Source: Ectocarpus siliculosus
Lineage: Eukaryota > Sar > Phaeophyceae > Ectocarpales > Ectocarpaceae
Length of the DNA stretch: 30,353 bases
Assembly: GCA_000310025.1 (NCBI GenBank)
Contig: FN649745.1
Coordinates: 1,672,617 to 1,702,969 of the forward strand
Direction of reading: 5' to 3'
The first letter of the stretch is position 1; the number at the start of each line of letters is the position of its first letter. The position numbers were made by a program, and so were the translations under genes. The notes beneath the pieces were generated by a model that saw only the letters and a program-made list of their open reading frames with translations, was not told the DNA's origin and made no database searches. Positions 1 to 12,100 of this stretch are shown here, one piece after another.

Positions 1-949
1 AACATCCCAAATCATGCTAACTCAAACAAAAGAATATAGGTGGGGGGGGGGGGGTACTCATAGCTGTGCATGCCGTAGTCTTTAGACCATTGACTTCACA
101 TCCCTCCAAAAGCCGGGACGGAGCACGCCGGGTTCTCACCGGACCGGGATAGGGGGGTACTAAGCCGAATGGTGCAAGAAAGGGGCAAGGGAACTGCACT
201 TCCAAATGGCAACGGTCGCGTCACACCGCCAAACGGTCCTTGAAAAAATGATCTTCGTACTTTCGCACATCACTCGAAAATACACATTCATATATGTGCG
301 CATCACACACGACTTAGTGCGTGTGTGCAGCAAGGGGACACACACTTTACAGGAGGGAGGAACAAACAGAGCATGGAAGGGGGTACACCCAGATCAGAAG
401 CACAAACTCGCGGTCGCGGTTGATGACCCTTTGCACCCCTACTCCCGGCAACAACGTCTGCCGCCCCTCCCGTAGCATTCTTAGAGAAGGACCGGCTGTG
501 AGGGAACAAACACGACCTTCACGTGTGCCTAGGTGTCACCATTCGCAGAGAAGCGGCCCGTGTGGCCGAGTCTTCCTCAGGCCGTACACAGCAGTGACGC
601 AATCAACTCTGCCCTGCTCGCACGGTACATGATGCCTAGTTCTGCTCCACACAGGAGACGCACGGCGATATCACAAAAAAAGGACTTCCCAGAAATAGCG
701 GTTCTCAACCCCCGCCCACTGGCAAGGCATTGGTGGTGCGATTCTCTCACGCTGCACTCCCACGCCCATCACAAGCCAATCCACCGCAGGGTATGTCTAC
801 TTCGATCCATACGGGCAAAACACAACCCCTCAGCCCTCCCAGCAGTAGCCGAGGCGCGCCTTAACGACGGCCTCCAGCGTCCACGTGCGCCTTCCGTACC
901 ATTCACGACTGTTGTGAACATCCAACGAGAATAGAGCAAGACTACCAAG

Positions 950-983
<34 letters not shown>
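950..983. repeat. (CAA)n/(GTT)n microsatellite
   Basis: About eleven CAA units, downstream of the stop codon of the minus-strand exon at 1031-1202. They probably lie in its 3' untranslated region, where they would read GTT. Confidence 0.9.
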
Positions 984-1030
984 ACAGTACAACCGACACC
1001 AGCAACACCAACAGCGGTGGCAGCCGGTAA

Positions 1031-1202
1031 TCACCACTCACAGTCATCTTCATCCTCATTCTTGAACTTGTCCTTGAGCCCCTGGAACTCCTTCAGCACG
1101 GAGGTAACCGTTATCGGCTTGTCGCCGCCCATGGGGTCGTTGAACCCACCCCCGGGCCCCCCCGGCCCTCCTGGCATGTCGTTCATCATGTCCTTGGTAC
1201 AG
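1031..1202 (-). CDS. Last exon of an unidentified gene with acidic C-terminus (partial)
   Basis: On the minus strand a 3' splice site (pyrimidine-rich tract ending GCGTCAG) precedes an open frame of 172 bases that ends in TGA at 1033-1031. It encodes about 56 residues: a Gly/Pro-rich segment (MPGGPGGPGGGFNDPMGG), then a short amphipathic stretch (TSVLKEFQGLKDKFK), then an acidic tail ending NEDEDDCEW. The first base completes a codon begun in the exon upstream, so the preceding exon must end in phase 2. I could not find that exon. The intron immediately upstream contains a long CT repeat. Composition and the clean acceptor argue for real coding sequence. The acidic tail recalls chaperone or nucleolar proteins, but I do not recognise the family and assign no function. 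Confidence 0.5.
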
Positions 1203-1222
1203 CTGACGCGAAATATTGAAGA

Positions 1223-1236
1223 AAGAGAGAGAGAGA

Positions 1237-1285
<49 letters not shown>

Positions 1286-1345
1286 AGATAGAGGGACAGA
1301 CAGAGGGGGAGGGACAGAGAGATACAGCGAGACAGACAGACAGAG
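1223..1345. repeat. (GA)n/(CT)n microsatellite, grading into imperfect GACA repeats
   Basis: A nearly pure GA run covers 1223-1297 and continues as degenerate GACAGA units to about 1420. Read on the minus strand it is a CT run just upstream of the acceptor of the 1031-1202 exon, so it probably serves as an extended polypyrimidine tract in that intron. Confidence 0.9.
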
Positions 1346-1420
1346 ACAGGGGGGAAGAGACAGAGAAAGTCAGAGTTAGAGGCAGATCGACAGACAGACA
1401 ACACAGGCAGACAGACAGCG

Positions 1421-2154
1421 ACAGAGGCAAAGCTGACACCATCAGACACTTCAACGACATCTGCGGTGGCACAACAAAATTGGTCCATCCTCGCAATGGG
1501 CATGCTGCTGCGAAAAGGCGGTTGGGGGAATCGACGAGAGAGTCGAATAAACGTGATACGGGACGCATGTCCCATGCCACCTCATGGTATACCGTGCCGT
1601 GTGAATCGCCTTGACGACGGGACACACGGCGGTACAGCAGTGATAGGTGCCATGAGAAACTTCCAGCAATATCCAGGAGACAAAGCAGCTTGAGGTTTCG
1701 CTCGCGACTTAAGCCCCCGCCCACACACACACCATTCCGCCTGGGTAGATAGTGACCACAATACGCTTTGCAAAAAGGAAGGGAGGGCCACCAATCTGTT
1801 CGAGCGGTTCACATAGCTTTGCCAAGAGCTTGCTTTACACGGAACGCTGGCAGACTATGCCTCCCTCCCACTATACATCGAGAGTCGAGGAGTGGGGACA
1901 TTTGTCCCGGGGTGGGCGTGGGGTTTCCGTGGCACACGGTATGCCGTAAATACTGAGACAATTTTACGGTTCTTCGAACAAGAGCTGCCCTCTGCTGTGA
2001 TGTGTCTTAGCAAAGGGTGCGGGGGGACACAAAAACATAGCCAAGGAAGACCCCCGAGACCTACCCAGCACCTCTCCTCGAACATTTGTCCAACATCAGT
2101 CAGCAAAAAAAACGACACCTGCCAAAGCAAGCCTTAACCGCCTCGGGTGGCCAC
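1421..2154. other. Stretch without an identified gene
   Basis: Only short, mutually overlapping open frames on both strands, none with a recognisable motif or a clean splice pair. It may be intron of the minus-strand gene ending at 1031. Confidence 0.4.
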
Positions 2155-2199
2155 GTTGTTGTGCTTCTTGTTGTTGTTGTTGTTGTTGCTGTTGTTGTC
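2155..2199. repeat. (GTT)n/(CAA)n microsatellite
   Basis: Interrupted GTT run with GCT and GTC variants. It is the same repeat type as at 950-983, in the opposite orientation. Confidence 0.85.
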
Positions 2200-2608
2200 G
2201 TGATATGAAAAGCGCTCTCGCGGCCATACCCAAATACCTCTCCTTCCATCTTCTTACAGGGAAAATCTACGAATCTCGGTCTCACGGTATCAAAAAACGG
2301 AAAATCGCAGGCAGCGAGCGCTACCACACCGTGGCAAACGGGTGTGTGCCGCGAGCATGGTCCGACTCAGAGCCTGCCGAGGTATGTCGAAGGCCAACGC
2401 TAACAGCATCATCTCTCGTGTACCGAGAGAGCACCCTTGACGCACAGACATGACCCGAGCAGGTAGGGGCCACCGGCAACGAAACCACCGACGGCAGCCC
2501 GGACGGTCCTCCAACGCTTTCTCTCTGCGGCTTGTTAGAAAGGAGTATATGGGAATTACACACATCTCACGAGCAACACTACGTTTACCCGCTCCTGATG
2601 ATTCTCAC

Positions 2609-2945
2609 AGGGGGGGGGGGGGGGGGGTACCCTTTTTTTTTGGATGCCTTAACGGTTAAACCATGGACCCCCCGCCCCCCAAAGGACGGAACATTTTTCC
2701 CCCAGGACCCAAAACCGAAGGGCAATCGTTCCTTCCCACTTTGCCAAAGGGGACCCAAAAAAGTTTTCCCCAATCTATCTTTCCCAAAAAAAAAAATTCC
2801 CCCCTTTTTAAACCCCTTCCTACTCCCCAGTACCGGCTTCTCCCCTCTTTTCCATGCCCCAAAAATTTCCCTGGACCTCCCTTGGGATTTTCCCCGCTCA
2901 GTCATGGACACTTCCCCCCCCTTTTTGTAAAAATGAAATTCCCCG
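2609..2945. other. Homopolymer-inflated block, probable poor-quality read sequence
   Basis: The block begins with a run of 18 G at 2610-2627, followed by ACC and nine T. It then runs for about 310 bases in which nearly every base is doubled to octupled (runs of C, T and A of 4-11), with almost no normal dinucleotide texture. Base composition returns to normal after about 2945. This is the pattern of an uncorrected end of a capillary read. An open frame crosses it on both strands but is only a consequence of the proline/phenylalanine/lysine-type runs, and no gene should be called from it. Confidence 0.65.
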
Positions 2946-3029
2946 ACTACATGAAAACGGTCTTCGCATTTCAAGCCACAATCACGTTTGAACTTATCGT
3001 TTGGTTCAGGGGTATGGGCATCTTTACAT

Positions 3030-3345
3030 GTTTTTTTTTTTGTGTCTTCACGTCAAATCAGCGCTCACAGCACTGGTGCCGTTTACTCCAACCCGTGGTC
3101 ACACAGAAGAGCCCCTCTCTACCCTACCCTCCTGCGGTACTTTGCCTTCGATTTTTAATGCGAGAAGAGATCAGCACTCTCTTCCCTCTGTGTACATATG
3201 AACTAGCGCTATCCACTAGGCCAGAAGCGGAAGCGAGAGAACAACTCACTTTGCACGAAAAGCTCGCTTACGCCGGGATTCGAACCCCTGACCTGACCTC
3301 TAGAAGGTTTCGAGGATACCAACTAGACCACCGGGGCGACCGGCT
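3030..3345 (-). mobile_element. tRNA-derived SINE, apparently dimeric, with poly(A) tail
   Basis: Read on the minus strand, the head carries an A box (TGGTCTAGTTGGTA, 3330-3317) and a perfect B box (GGTTCGAATCC, 3286-3276) at tRNA spacing. The acceptor and anticodon stems do not pair properly, so it is not a working tRNA gene. About 95 bases further on there is a second tRNA-like A box (TGGCCTAGTGGATAGCGC, 3223-3206) without a B box. The element ends in eleven A at 3041-3031. This order (Pol III promoter, second tRNA-like half, body, poly(A)) is that of a retroposed SINE. I could not see a convincing target-site duplication, so the outer limits are approximate. Confidence 0.65.
3276..3345 (-). 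pseudogene. tRNA-like head of the SINE (degenerate tRNA)
   Basis: The D-arm A box and T-arm B box are intact. The T stem keeps only three good pairs, and no 7-base anticodon loop with T33 can be folded from the central segment (3316-3298), which instead forms an imperfect palindrome. The D arm resembles Glu/Asp/Arg-type tRNAs, but no amino acid identity can be given. Confidence 0.55.
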
Positions 3346-3469
3346 TTTTCTGGAACGTGCTAAAGAACGCTGAGAAATCTGTCAAAGTTTGGTGATGATG
3401 CAACATGGAACAAGTATCTAATTTACGACAGAACGCTCGGGCACATTGGAAGAGAAGGGTTCTTACAAG

Positions 3470-3775
3470 GGTTCCGACCACGTCGGACAGGGAGTCCACT
3501 GACGGCCAACCACCATGGTCTCGGAAGACCACAGACAGACGGGTTTACGGATCTTCCCCTTGTGCCACTTGCTGGCCTGGGCATGTGGGCCGACGAGCCA
3601 CTACCGCCGTAACACCGCCTCGCTCTCACTCTCTTTCTGTACCTTCTCTCCTTGCCCAAATACCAACGAAGAAAACTTGCCTGTCTTGTGTACGGGGCGA
3701 AAGCTACTACGACCCTGGGATCCTTCTGCCACGTCACCTGCGGAAGGAGCCTACGTCTTCATTGGCGTGACGGCG
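3470..3775 (+). repeat. Dispersed repeat, copy 1
   Basis: Shares a colinear series of short matches with 14355-14605: GTTCCGAC, then ACGGATCTTCC, then CATCTCTCCTTGCCCA-like, then TGCC(T)G(C)CCTGTGTA-like, then CACCTACGGAAGGAGTCTA-like, at similar spacing. The two copies are clearly diverged, with many substitutions and small indels. Neither copy has an open frame shared with the other, so this is probably an old non-autonomous element. Confidence 0.6.
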
Positions 3776-4324
3776 TACATCTAATCATTTTTACCCGGTC
3801 ACCTCAGAACATGGAGTACGTTCACCGATCAACTACTGCAGAGTGCGTGCCCGTAGTTGAGAAGAACTCCGTTTGGAAACAAAGCCTCTGTATTCATATC
3901 ACTCGACAAGTGGAGAGTTTTGACAACACCTGTCTTGCTCGCAATGGGACAAAAAATCGCCGTTTTATTTTTAACTAGGGACAAAACTTGTCCTGGCGCG
4001 TTCTTCCCCTGGACCTCTTCCAGAGGAAAACACAGCTCGAAAACTACCCATTGACTTGTGGGACTTGGTTGCCACAATATGTACTTGCTGTCAAGTGCTG
4101 GCCGATTTGGATCACTCTACAAAATAGGTTTTAACAAGGGCCCAAAAGTCGGTAGTAGTGACCGCTCTCCTGAATTGTTAAGATACGTTCGGAGGTAGAC
4201 TCATTTGGTGTTGCAATGTTCGGATGAAAGGTTAGGGATAAGGAGTTGGATCGCCGCTTGAATAATACACCGAGAGGTGCGCCCACGTGACAACCTTTTT
4301 ACGCGAGAAACGTAAGAATGCTCA
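3776..4324. other. Stretch without an identified gene
   Basis: Low-complexity-free, AT-richer sequence with only short overlapping open frames. No motif, splice pair or repeat is recognised. Confidence 0.4.
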
Positions 4325-4530
4325 CTATTCGCTGTCGTTGCAGTCTTCTTCGTTGCCCCCTTTGTCGCCACTGCTGTTAACATCGATGCCGTTTTCGCTG
4401 CCGTCGTGCTCGTCATCGTCGCTACTGTCGTCGTCGCTAGCGTCATCGTGACTGGACTCAGCGTAGCCACCGTCTTCTTCTGCGGTACTGGTGGCGCAGT
4501 CAGTCCTCGTTGTCGGCTGTTGTCGGTATC
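4325..4530 (-). CDS. Possible terminal exon encoding an acidic Asp/Ser/Glu-rich tail
   Basis: On the minus strand an open frame ends at TAG (4327-4325). After a possible acceptor (CCGACAACAG, near 4530) it encodes about 64 residues rich in Asp, Ser, Glu and Asn (for example SSDDDEHDGSENG). Third positions are mostly C or G. An exonic acidic tail is plausible. However, the sequence is also an imperfect GTC/GAC trinucleotide repeat, and the opposite strand is equally open, so the frame may be a by-product of repetition. No upstream exon was found. Confidence 0.22.
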
Positions 4531-4776
4531 GCCGTTGTAAGAAGCGGGGACCACTCGGCATGTTTTTCCCTGTTGGGCATATTTGCGCGAGGTCTTGAAA
4601 TTGTCGTGCATACAAACGTCGACAAGTTGTATCGGGCGGAGAGGGAGTGACAAAGAAGACGGCAAAAACAATGGAGAAGACAGGACTAATGGTTCAAATG
4701 GGCATCGTGGGCATAGAGAACAATAGAGAAGAAAACCCACCGGTGTCCCGATAGAGATGGCGAAGGGTGCGACCAC

Positions 4777-6159
4777 TGTTTGGAGTTATTGGACCGATGC
4801 CTTTGGTGACGCGAGCAAGCATCAACGTGAATATGCACGGGATCATGTGGTACTCAAGCGATAATATCTTGCCATTGCCAAGAAACCGCACGGTTTGTTG
4901 TCGGGTTGCAAGGAGACGATGGGTCCCGACCGGTTGCAACTCAAGAGGACGGAGTAAATTCTTCTGAACACTGTTGGGCAGACGCGAGCTCGAGTATGAC
5001 GAGGTCGGGGCCGCTCAACAGATGCCCAAAGGGATCTACCCCCTCCTCTTGCGTTTCAACCGGTCGGGACCCATCGTCCGCATGGGCGCGAATATATAAT
5101 ATACGGGTCGGCCGGGTGAAACACAGCCTGCAAGCCGACCTCGGACCGTTCGTTTTCTTGCAATATCAAAAGATCGCTCTGCCTTAACTTTGCGACACTC
5201 GGATAATCTATCTCGATGTCTGGTGTTAGTCGGGTAGATTCCATGTGGCGGACTTCGAGATACGGCCACAAAAGTTGGAATTGTGCGTGTGAACATTAGT
5301 TGGTTGTGGCTTGGGAGACGCCATTCTAGGTTTCTCGCGATCAAGCCTACTTTTTTCACGCGCAGTCGTAGAAGAACGCCAACGGAGTTAAGAAGTGTTT
5401 TCATCACATCATCGGACTATCCGGATAGGCTGTGTAGGTACTTGTGTGGATGAGACAGTTTCTGCGAGATTGATACGACGTTTGTCAACTGAACTCAATT
5501 TTTCCGTTTCGCCAGCGACGTCGAAAGGGCCGTCCCAAGCCACTTGGTTGTAAAGAAGGCCGAAGAAGAGATGCGACTTTTTCGTAAAAGAACCTAAGGT
5601 TTTGCTCGAAACTGGCAGGAAGGGTGGACGGTGGCACCTAGCCACGAACACGACGTACCTACCCAGCCAAGAACACACAACACTCCCGGACCACCAACAA
5701 AGTAATACTGACACTGCTGTCTCATCTTTTTCTTTAAGGAACAACATTTCAAGAGAGCTAAAATTGCTACCATCGTAGCAGTACAACGTCGAGCAGGAAC
5801 AAATCACACCTCACACACGTACATCAACGACACGTCGCACCTATGGAAAACAAAAAATACGACATGTTTCTCCGAATATCACCAAAACGCCTATGCATAC
5901 AAATGTGTTTTCGTTTCAAGAACGACAATAACTTCTCACAGCAAGAAGTGCTGCCGAAACGGACTCTTATCTCCTCGGGCAATACGCCAACCTCGAACCC
6001 TATTCCAACACCCAACACTAGTTGTACATACGCTTCCCTACCGCCTCGACAATCTGTGGTCATGGAGGTATCCTCCAGAATTCTTACAGCGTTTTGAAAC
6101 GGAAGGAGGGGGGGGCACAGACAAGGATAAATTATTGCTCAAAACAATCTGGACAGGGT
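4777..6159. other. Stretch without an identified gene; part is likely 3' UTR of the transporter
   Basis: No open frame here carries a recognisable domain. The part next to 6160 should be the 3' untranslated region of the minus-strand transporter. An open frame on the minus strand at 5036-5407 (123 codons) has no recognisable motif and no convincing splice context. Confidence 0.4.
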
Positions 6160-9100
6160 TTACGGCACACTCGAGACGTATCCAGTCGCCAGCTTCCCGT
6201 GGCGCCGCTGGCGTGACCAGAGCAGCGCGACGTTGGCAGTCCCCGAGAGAGAAATGCACGCACACATTAGGAATATCTGGCCGCTCGTCTTGGCTTCGGT
6301 GGCGAGCCACAGCATGAAAAGGAAAGATCCGACCCCAAAGACCATGAAGACCAGGCCGTAGTTCGGTCCGGCGGTGGTTGCGCCGAATAAGTCGGCCGCG
6401 AGGGTCGGGTAGATGGCGAAGTTGCTGCCGTAACTGGTGAGAAATACACGCGAAACAATACGTAAAAATACCGCAAATTGGAGAGGTTCTTATTGTTTTT
6501 GTTGATGAATACCGTTGTGGTAGGAGCCCTGTGTTTTTTCGTGTGGGGGTGTGAGAGGTTGAAGTCGGAGATGAAAGTGACGTGGGGTTGTGCAGGTAGT
6601 GCCGAAGGGAGTCCTTAATCAGAGCAGCAGTAAACGTGCAGACAGACCACGAATACAGAGGCAACAAGAGCTGGTGAACAACGGAGAAATATAATGGAAG
6701 CGCTCACCAAGCGAAGAGAATTAACCAATGGGGAGATTCGAGTTACACGAAACTACGTGCGCCAGACCGTGGTGGTAATGCAAACGAGAGGAGCAACACA
6801 CCAAAAGCGAATGAAACAGGAATTGAGTTTGTGGCCAGGAGAAAAATTGCAGGAAACAGGGGAGACGGGGTATCACCAAACGCAAGGGCTCACACGAACC
6901 TGACTCGTACACGGAAGGAACACCGCAACAAGATGCACCCACACTGTCAACATGATTCTGTCACCCTAACCAAAGCGAAAGCACCCGAGGACAGCCACAA
7001 AAAAACGGCCGGTTCACCTTGGCCGGGCTGGCCTGCCGGCACTGAGAGTGCATGCCAATGTAGGACTTTTTTTAACAGTTGCAAAGAGACGCCTTGAGAC
7101 AGTTGGTGTGCGAAATACAACGGGAATATCGCGACGTGAGACCGACTGCTGTGCTGACTTACAGCGAGTGCATGAGGCAGATGGCCACGAAAAACGATGG
7201 CCTGTTGGCCTGCACCAGGCAAAGGATGAGCAGCAAGCACGTCGCAGAGCCAGCCTGCACCAACAAAGTTGCGAAGCACCCGAACCTGCACCGGGAATGG
7301 TGTTGCGAGGCAAGGCAAGGCGAAGCGCCTAGGATCAGCAACGGACAGCATGATGAACAGGGCAATCGAGTAGCAGGAACAGAACAAACATCGGACGCCA
7401 GCAGCGCGAAACAGAAGGTGAAAAGCGAAAGCAGAAGAATCAGGGGGCTACTTTGGGTGGCAGAGGAAATCGATCTCATCGCACCGATCCACGGACAAGC
7501 CCCCGATGACGCGGCCCGAAGCGTTGAACAGGGACGCGACGCTGCCCAGGATGCTGAGGAAGCGGTCGGCGTTTGGGAAAATATCTCGTGCGATGCCCTT
7601 GTAGTTGCCTTCAGTACACAACAATCCAACAACACGGAGCAAAACGTTCGTGAAAATGCGAAAGCGTTGCAAAAAGGGGATCAGTACGGGCTCTGTAGGG
7701 CCGGCATCGTCCGAACCTTCACAAATCAGGACTCCAAACATTTGTCAGAGTCCAACCTCGCCTGAGGCAGCTTTGACGATGCTACTGCGCCAAACAAGTA
7801 CTGTGGTTTGCAACCGATTAGTACCGCAATTGTGGAAAACTTTGACTTATCATCTCAACGCTTGAAAATGAAGTACTTTGAAGCATATGCAGCTGCGGGA
7901 AACGCCGAATCCATGTAGAGTGGAAACTGCGCGGAAAAGCAATTGGATTGGCTGCTGGTCGATTTGGTCGCTCTAAATACCAATCCCAACTCAAACGTCG
8001 GCCGTCTTTTCGGCCTCCTCTGTATAGATATAAGTCACAGCAATATTGCACAGCGAAGACACGTGCGCACACAGATACGGTCGAAAAATCACCACTGAGG
8101 GCTCTGTTGAAATACGCGGGCGCTGAAAACGATTCGGATGTAGTCGCACCACCGCATTAGACAACAGTGTTCAAAACACGATAGCCATCGCCAGGGGAAA
8201 CAATCCAGCCGGCAATCACACAATAACATGTGAAACCGATTGATGAGGGAATACTGCTGTTGCTTGGTGGACGACCGCCACGACTCATTTGAAGATTTCC
8301 GGGGAGCAAAAACACTCATGCTAGAGGGCGTAGTCCTCATTCTCGAAAGGTCGTGTCGATAGATGTTGTGCACACAGAAATACTAATACATTGCAAGTAC
8401 CTGCGATGTACAACCCGGACACCGCCGTGCACAGCATCGTCGCCGCGAGGTGGTAGAAATCGTTTTCCCGCAACAATTCCCACACTTCCAGCTGTCTCTC
8501 CCCAGCAGCAGCAGCAGCTGCTGCTACTGCTGTGTTTTTGTTGGTGGCGACCTTCTTTGCGTCCAAATCACTAGGCTCGTACTGGTGCTCCTGCTCCTGT
8601 TGGATGGGTGCATATCCACCGCCACCCCCTCTTGCCAACGTCGCGTTCTTTGTGGGCGAGAGCGGGTCCACAGCTGCCGTGGCGGCAGAGCTGCAAACGC
8701 TGGCGCTCTTCACTGGCAGCATCAGGTTGAAGTGTTTTCGTCGATCTCCTTCCTGCCCTTGGCCTTGTACTTGTCCTTCCTCGTCGCCGGTTTCCATCGC
8801 GAGAAACGGCGAGGAGCTTAGAGACGCTAGTCGGGGCTGCGCTCCCCCGACAACGTTTCTCAACTCGCAGGCGCCATTATTCTCTTCGCTGCAATCACGG
8901 CGGTGGGGAGTCCTTCCGCGGTAAGCGATTCCGCTCGTGTTGCTATTGCTCCCACAGACGGTGTCGCTGTTCGCCGAAGAGCGGACGGCGTCGCAAGAAG
9001 CGCGCGGGTATCGTTGGGAAGACCCTTTTTCACCAGAGATCGAGGACGAAAACAAATTGAGAGGCAGCGAGAGAGATGCGGCGAGAAGACAGAAACAACA

Positions 9101-12100
9101 GGTGCTGAGAGAAAAGCAGGAAGAGAAAGAAGCATGCTCATGTGCGTTAATGGGGAAAGGATGAACAAAACCAATGCCCTGCTGTCACGCGCGGGTAAAC
9201 AACTGATACTTGCTTGGTGCCCCCATTCAAGACCAACGTCAACAGGAACAGCAAAACGGGATGTCAGTTGAACAAGTGGCATGGCACAACTAGTAGCCAA
9301 ATTTGTATGTGCGGGTGCTATGAAATGAATGCAGATAATACACCTGCCACCTAGTCCATCGCTTCCATGACACAGCAAGGGAAGGAACACGTTGAACGGC
9401 CCTCGTTCCCTTCAGCCTCAAAACGTTTTTGCAAAGTGCGGATGGGCATCAACGAGCGTTTCAGTCACGCAGGGCGCTTCCAAAGTCAATACAATAGGGG
9501 TTGGTTCTCCCTAGCCCTACACAGTCTGGAGCGTCCCATGAAATGGCTGACCGACCTCGGACATCATCGTCTGGAGGGTTTGCGATCATCCAGGACCCGA
9601 AGAGGCCCAGTGTAAGGTAGCACGATCCCAGAATCATGTACATGGAAGGAACGCGACCGGCCACTTCCTGTTTTTACGCAGCGTAGACGAGCCCAAGCGG
9701 GATGCCACAGGGGTGCAGATTGATGTTAGCGTTGAAGCTGGGGGGTCGGACAGCGTGACGGAGTAATGTCAGCGGTGTCGTATCGTACGACGGTGGTGCT
9801 AAGGGGGCAAGAGCATCATTGGCCGGCCACTTCCTTCGGTGCGGCTCGTGCGGGTGGGTTCAGGTTGTCGAGAAGTCACGGCCGAGATTCGAAGGTCGGT
9901 GGCGTCAGTGTTCAATTCCGGCTTAGGGTTGGCGTTAGGATGCTGATGGGAAAGTTGGGACCACATGTTAAGTGCTTCAAACGACCGCCGCCGCGACGAA
10001 AAATTAAGTATGCGAAGTGGGATCGTTCTTGAAACACCCAAGGAGGTGTGAACCAAACGCCTGTGGTATCTCTTTTTCTCTCACCTCGCCGTAGTAGCCC
10101 GTGGCGGGGTCGGGAGGGGTGTTGCTGGGGTTGACGACCGCCGTTGCCACCGCGTCGAACACGGCCGCGCCTGCTCCGAAGCCCGCTACCACAAAGCCCG
10201 AAACGGTGCCCTTCCGATCCGGCATCAGCGCGTAGCCGCTCACGAGCGGGCACGTGTAACTGTCGTGGAATAACGGGGAGAGCGAGCTGCGTGTGACATT
10301 TCGAACCAGCACAAATTCTGAAAAAATTACCCCTGGCGCTTCCAGCAGGCAAAAACAACTTCCGCCCAGCCCCAAAGAAGCGCTGCAACCTTCTGCTTGC
10401 AACATCGAAAAATAGAAAATACTCACGCGAACGCTACGCCGACGCCCAAGACCGCGTTGAGAGATGCGAGTTCGAACACCGAAGTCGCCATCGAGGAGGC
10501 GAGTGTCGTCAGAGCCACCAGGCTCGCGCCGACTACGGCGGTACCTCGTAGCCCTAGCCTTTTCTTGTCTTGCAGGAGGCCCACGAACGGTGAGGTGAGG
10601 GAGTGTCCGAGACCGGCGAAGGCGAAAACGATGCTGGTGTCCTGGATTGTTACCGTGGGATCGTGCAGCCTGCTCGATTTGGGGTCGTTTGTTCCGTGTT
10701 TTTGGTCAAGGCATTTTGCGAGTGCCAAAGAGAGGGGGAGCCGCCCGATGCACGCACAGTAAGCAAACGAAGCGAGGGGAAGGAAGATATAAAAAGGCGA
10801 ATATATGACATGGTCAACAGACCATGCAAACCCAAGATAGCGTTGCGGAATGGCTGGTGGTGCTTTGCATGCTAATAGCGCTATTAGTACAGTCAAGGCA
10901 AACCAAAGAGGCAACAACTTGCGGCAGCCATGCACGTCGGCTACTAACGAGTACCGACGCTTTTATCACGAAGGAACGCATAGATTCGTACGAAGCTAAA
11001 TATTCGTACAGAAGTTATAGTTTGGGAAATATAAAACAGGGGCTTACTGTTTCGCTCGCGTACTGCTGTGAGTACAAGTACCCGAGGGTCATATCGATCC
11101 GGAACAGAAACAACAACTACGTACGCAGGAACGAGGAGCAAGGGATGAGGATTTTGACTCAAGAATATCTGTTTGGCACTCTGTTCGGCGAGCGTTGCCA
11201 TACAGGTGTCGAGATGTTACGTGACGGAAGTTGGAGTTTGATGCCCAGAGAAGATGGGATATCAATATACACATATTCAACCTATACGACGTCATCCGAT
11301 ACGATCCATGCGGGGTGTTGAGAGCCTATGCTATGCTACTGCTGTAAAGGTGCAGAATCGTACGGTACCTGTTTCCACAGCCATTTCTCAGATACCACAC
11401 CCAACACGACACAGGCACCATCATCTGTTCGTCCATGACAAAAAAAATCAACGCATGCCCTTTACACGGGTAGACTACACAGGGATACGATACATGCATG
11501 AAACGAATCTTGTTTCTTGCTTTTTCGCGAAAAACAGAAGAAAAACATGAATTCATTGCTTATCTGTCTCAGACTCTATGATAGAGATGGATTCGTTGTG
11601 CCATATTAAGAAAAAAAAAAATCTGTAGGACCAGTAGGACACCAAGCGGATGAATTAGACAGAGGTTCCATGTTACTGTACTACTACGGACGCTGGATAG
11701 AGCAGTGATTTACAGCGACATTTCCATGCAGGCACTGCAATGCATTCCTATGGGGCAAGAGGTTGGCTAGCACATCAGCAAACGACGAATTCGGCCCCAT
11801 AACTCCCGTCGATGACCTAGCAGAGAAACCAACCCTGTGTTCCTGCCCTTCGTGTGTAGTATGTACATGGCACCATCACAAAAACTATCCCCATGACCAG
11901 TTGCCGAGATGCACAAACTTGACACGCAACACAGCAATTACAATACCCGACAGACGCTACCCAATCTTCAGTATCAACACATCAAAGCATTCACTAGGGG
12001 ACCCTCTGTCGGGTGTTGATTAACTGTGTGCAGCACATTCCCAAAATGTAGTCGGTACGATTGGTAAACGGCCGAACAAAATAAGGCTAGACTTAGTCTA

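Noticed and set aside
1056-1730. 224-codon minus-strand frame rich in Ser/Leu
   Set aside because: Most of it is translation of the CT microsatellite. It crosses the acceptor of the 1031-1202 exon in the wrong frame.
3276-3345. Functional tRNA gene
   Set aside because: The A and B boxes are good, but the acceptor stem and anticodon arm do not fold and a poly(A)-tailed body follows, so it is a SINE head.
2663-3373. 236-codon plus-strand frame
   Set aside because: It runs through the homopolymer-inflated block and then antisense through the SINE. There is no domain and no consistent codon use.
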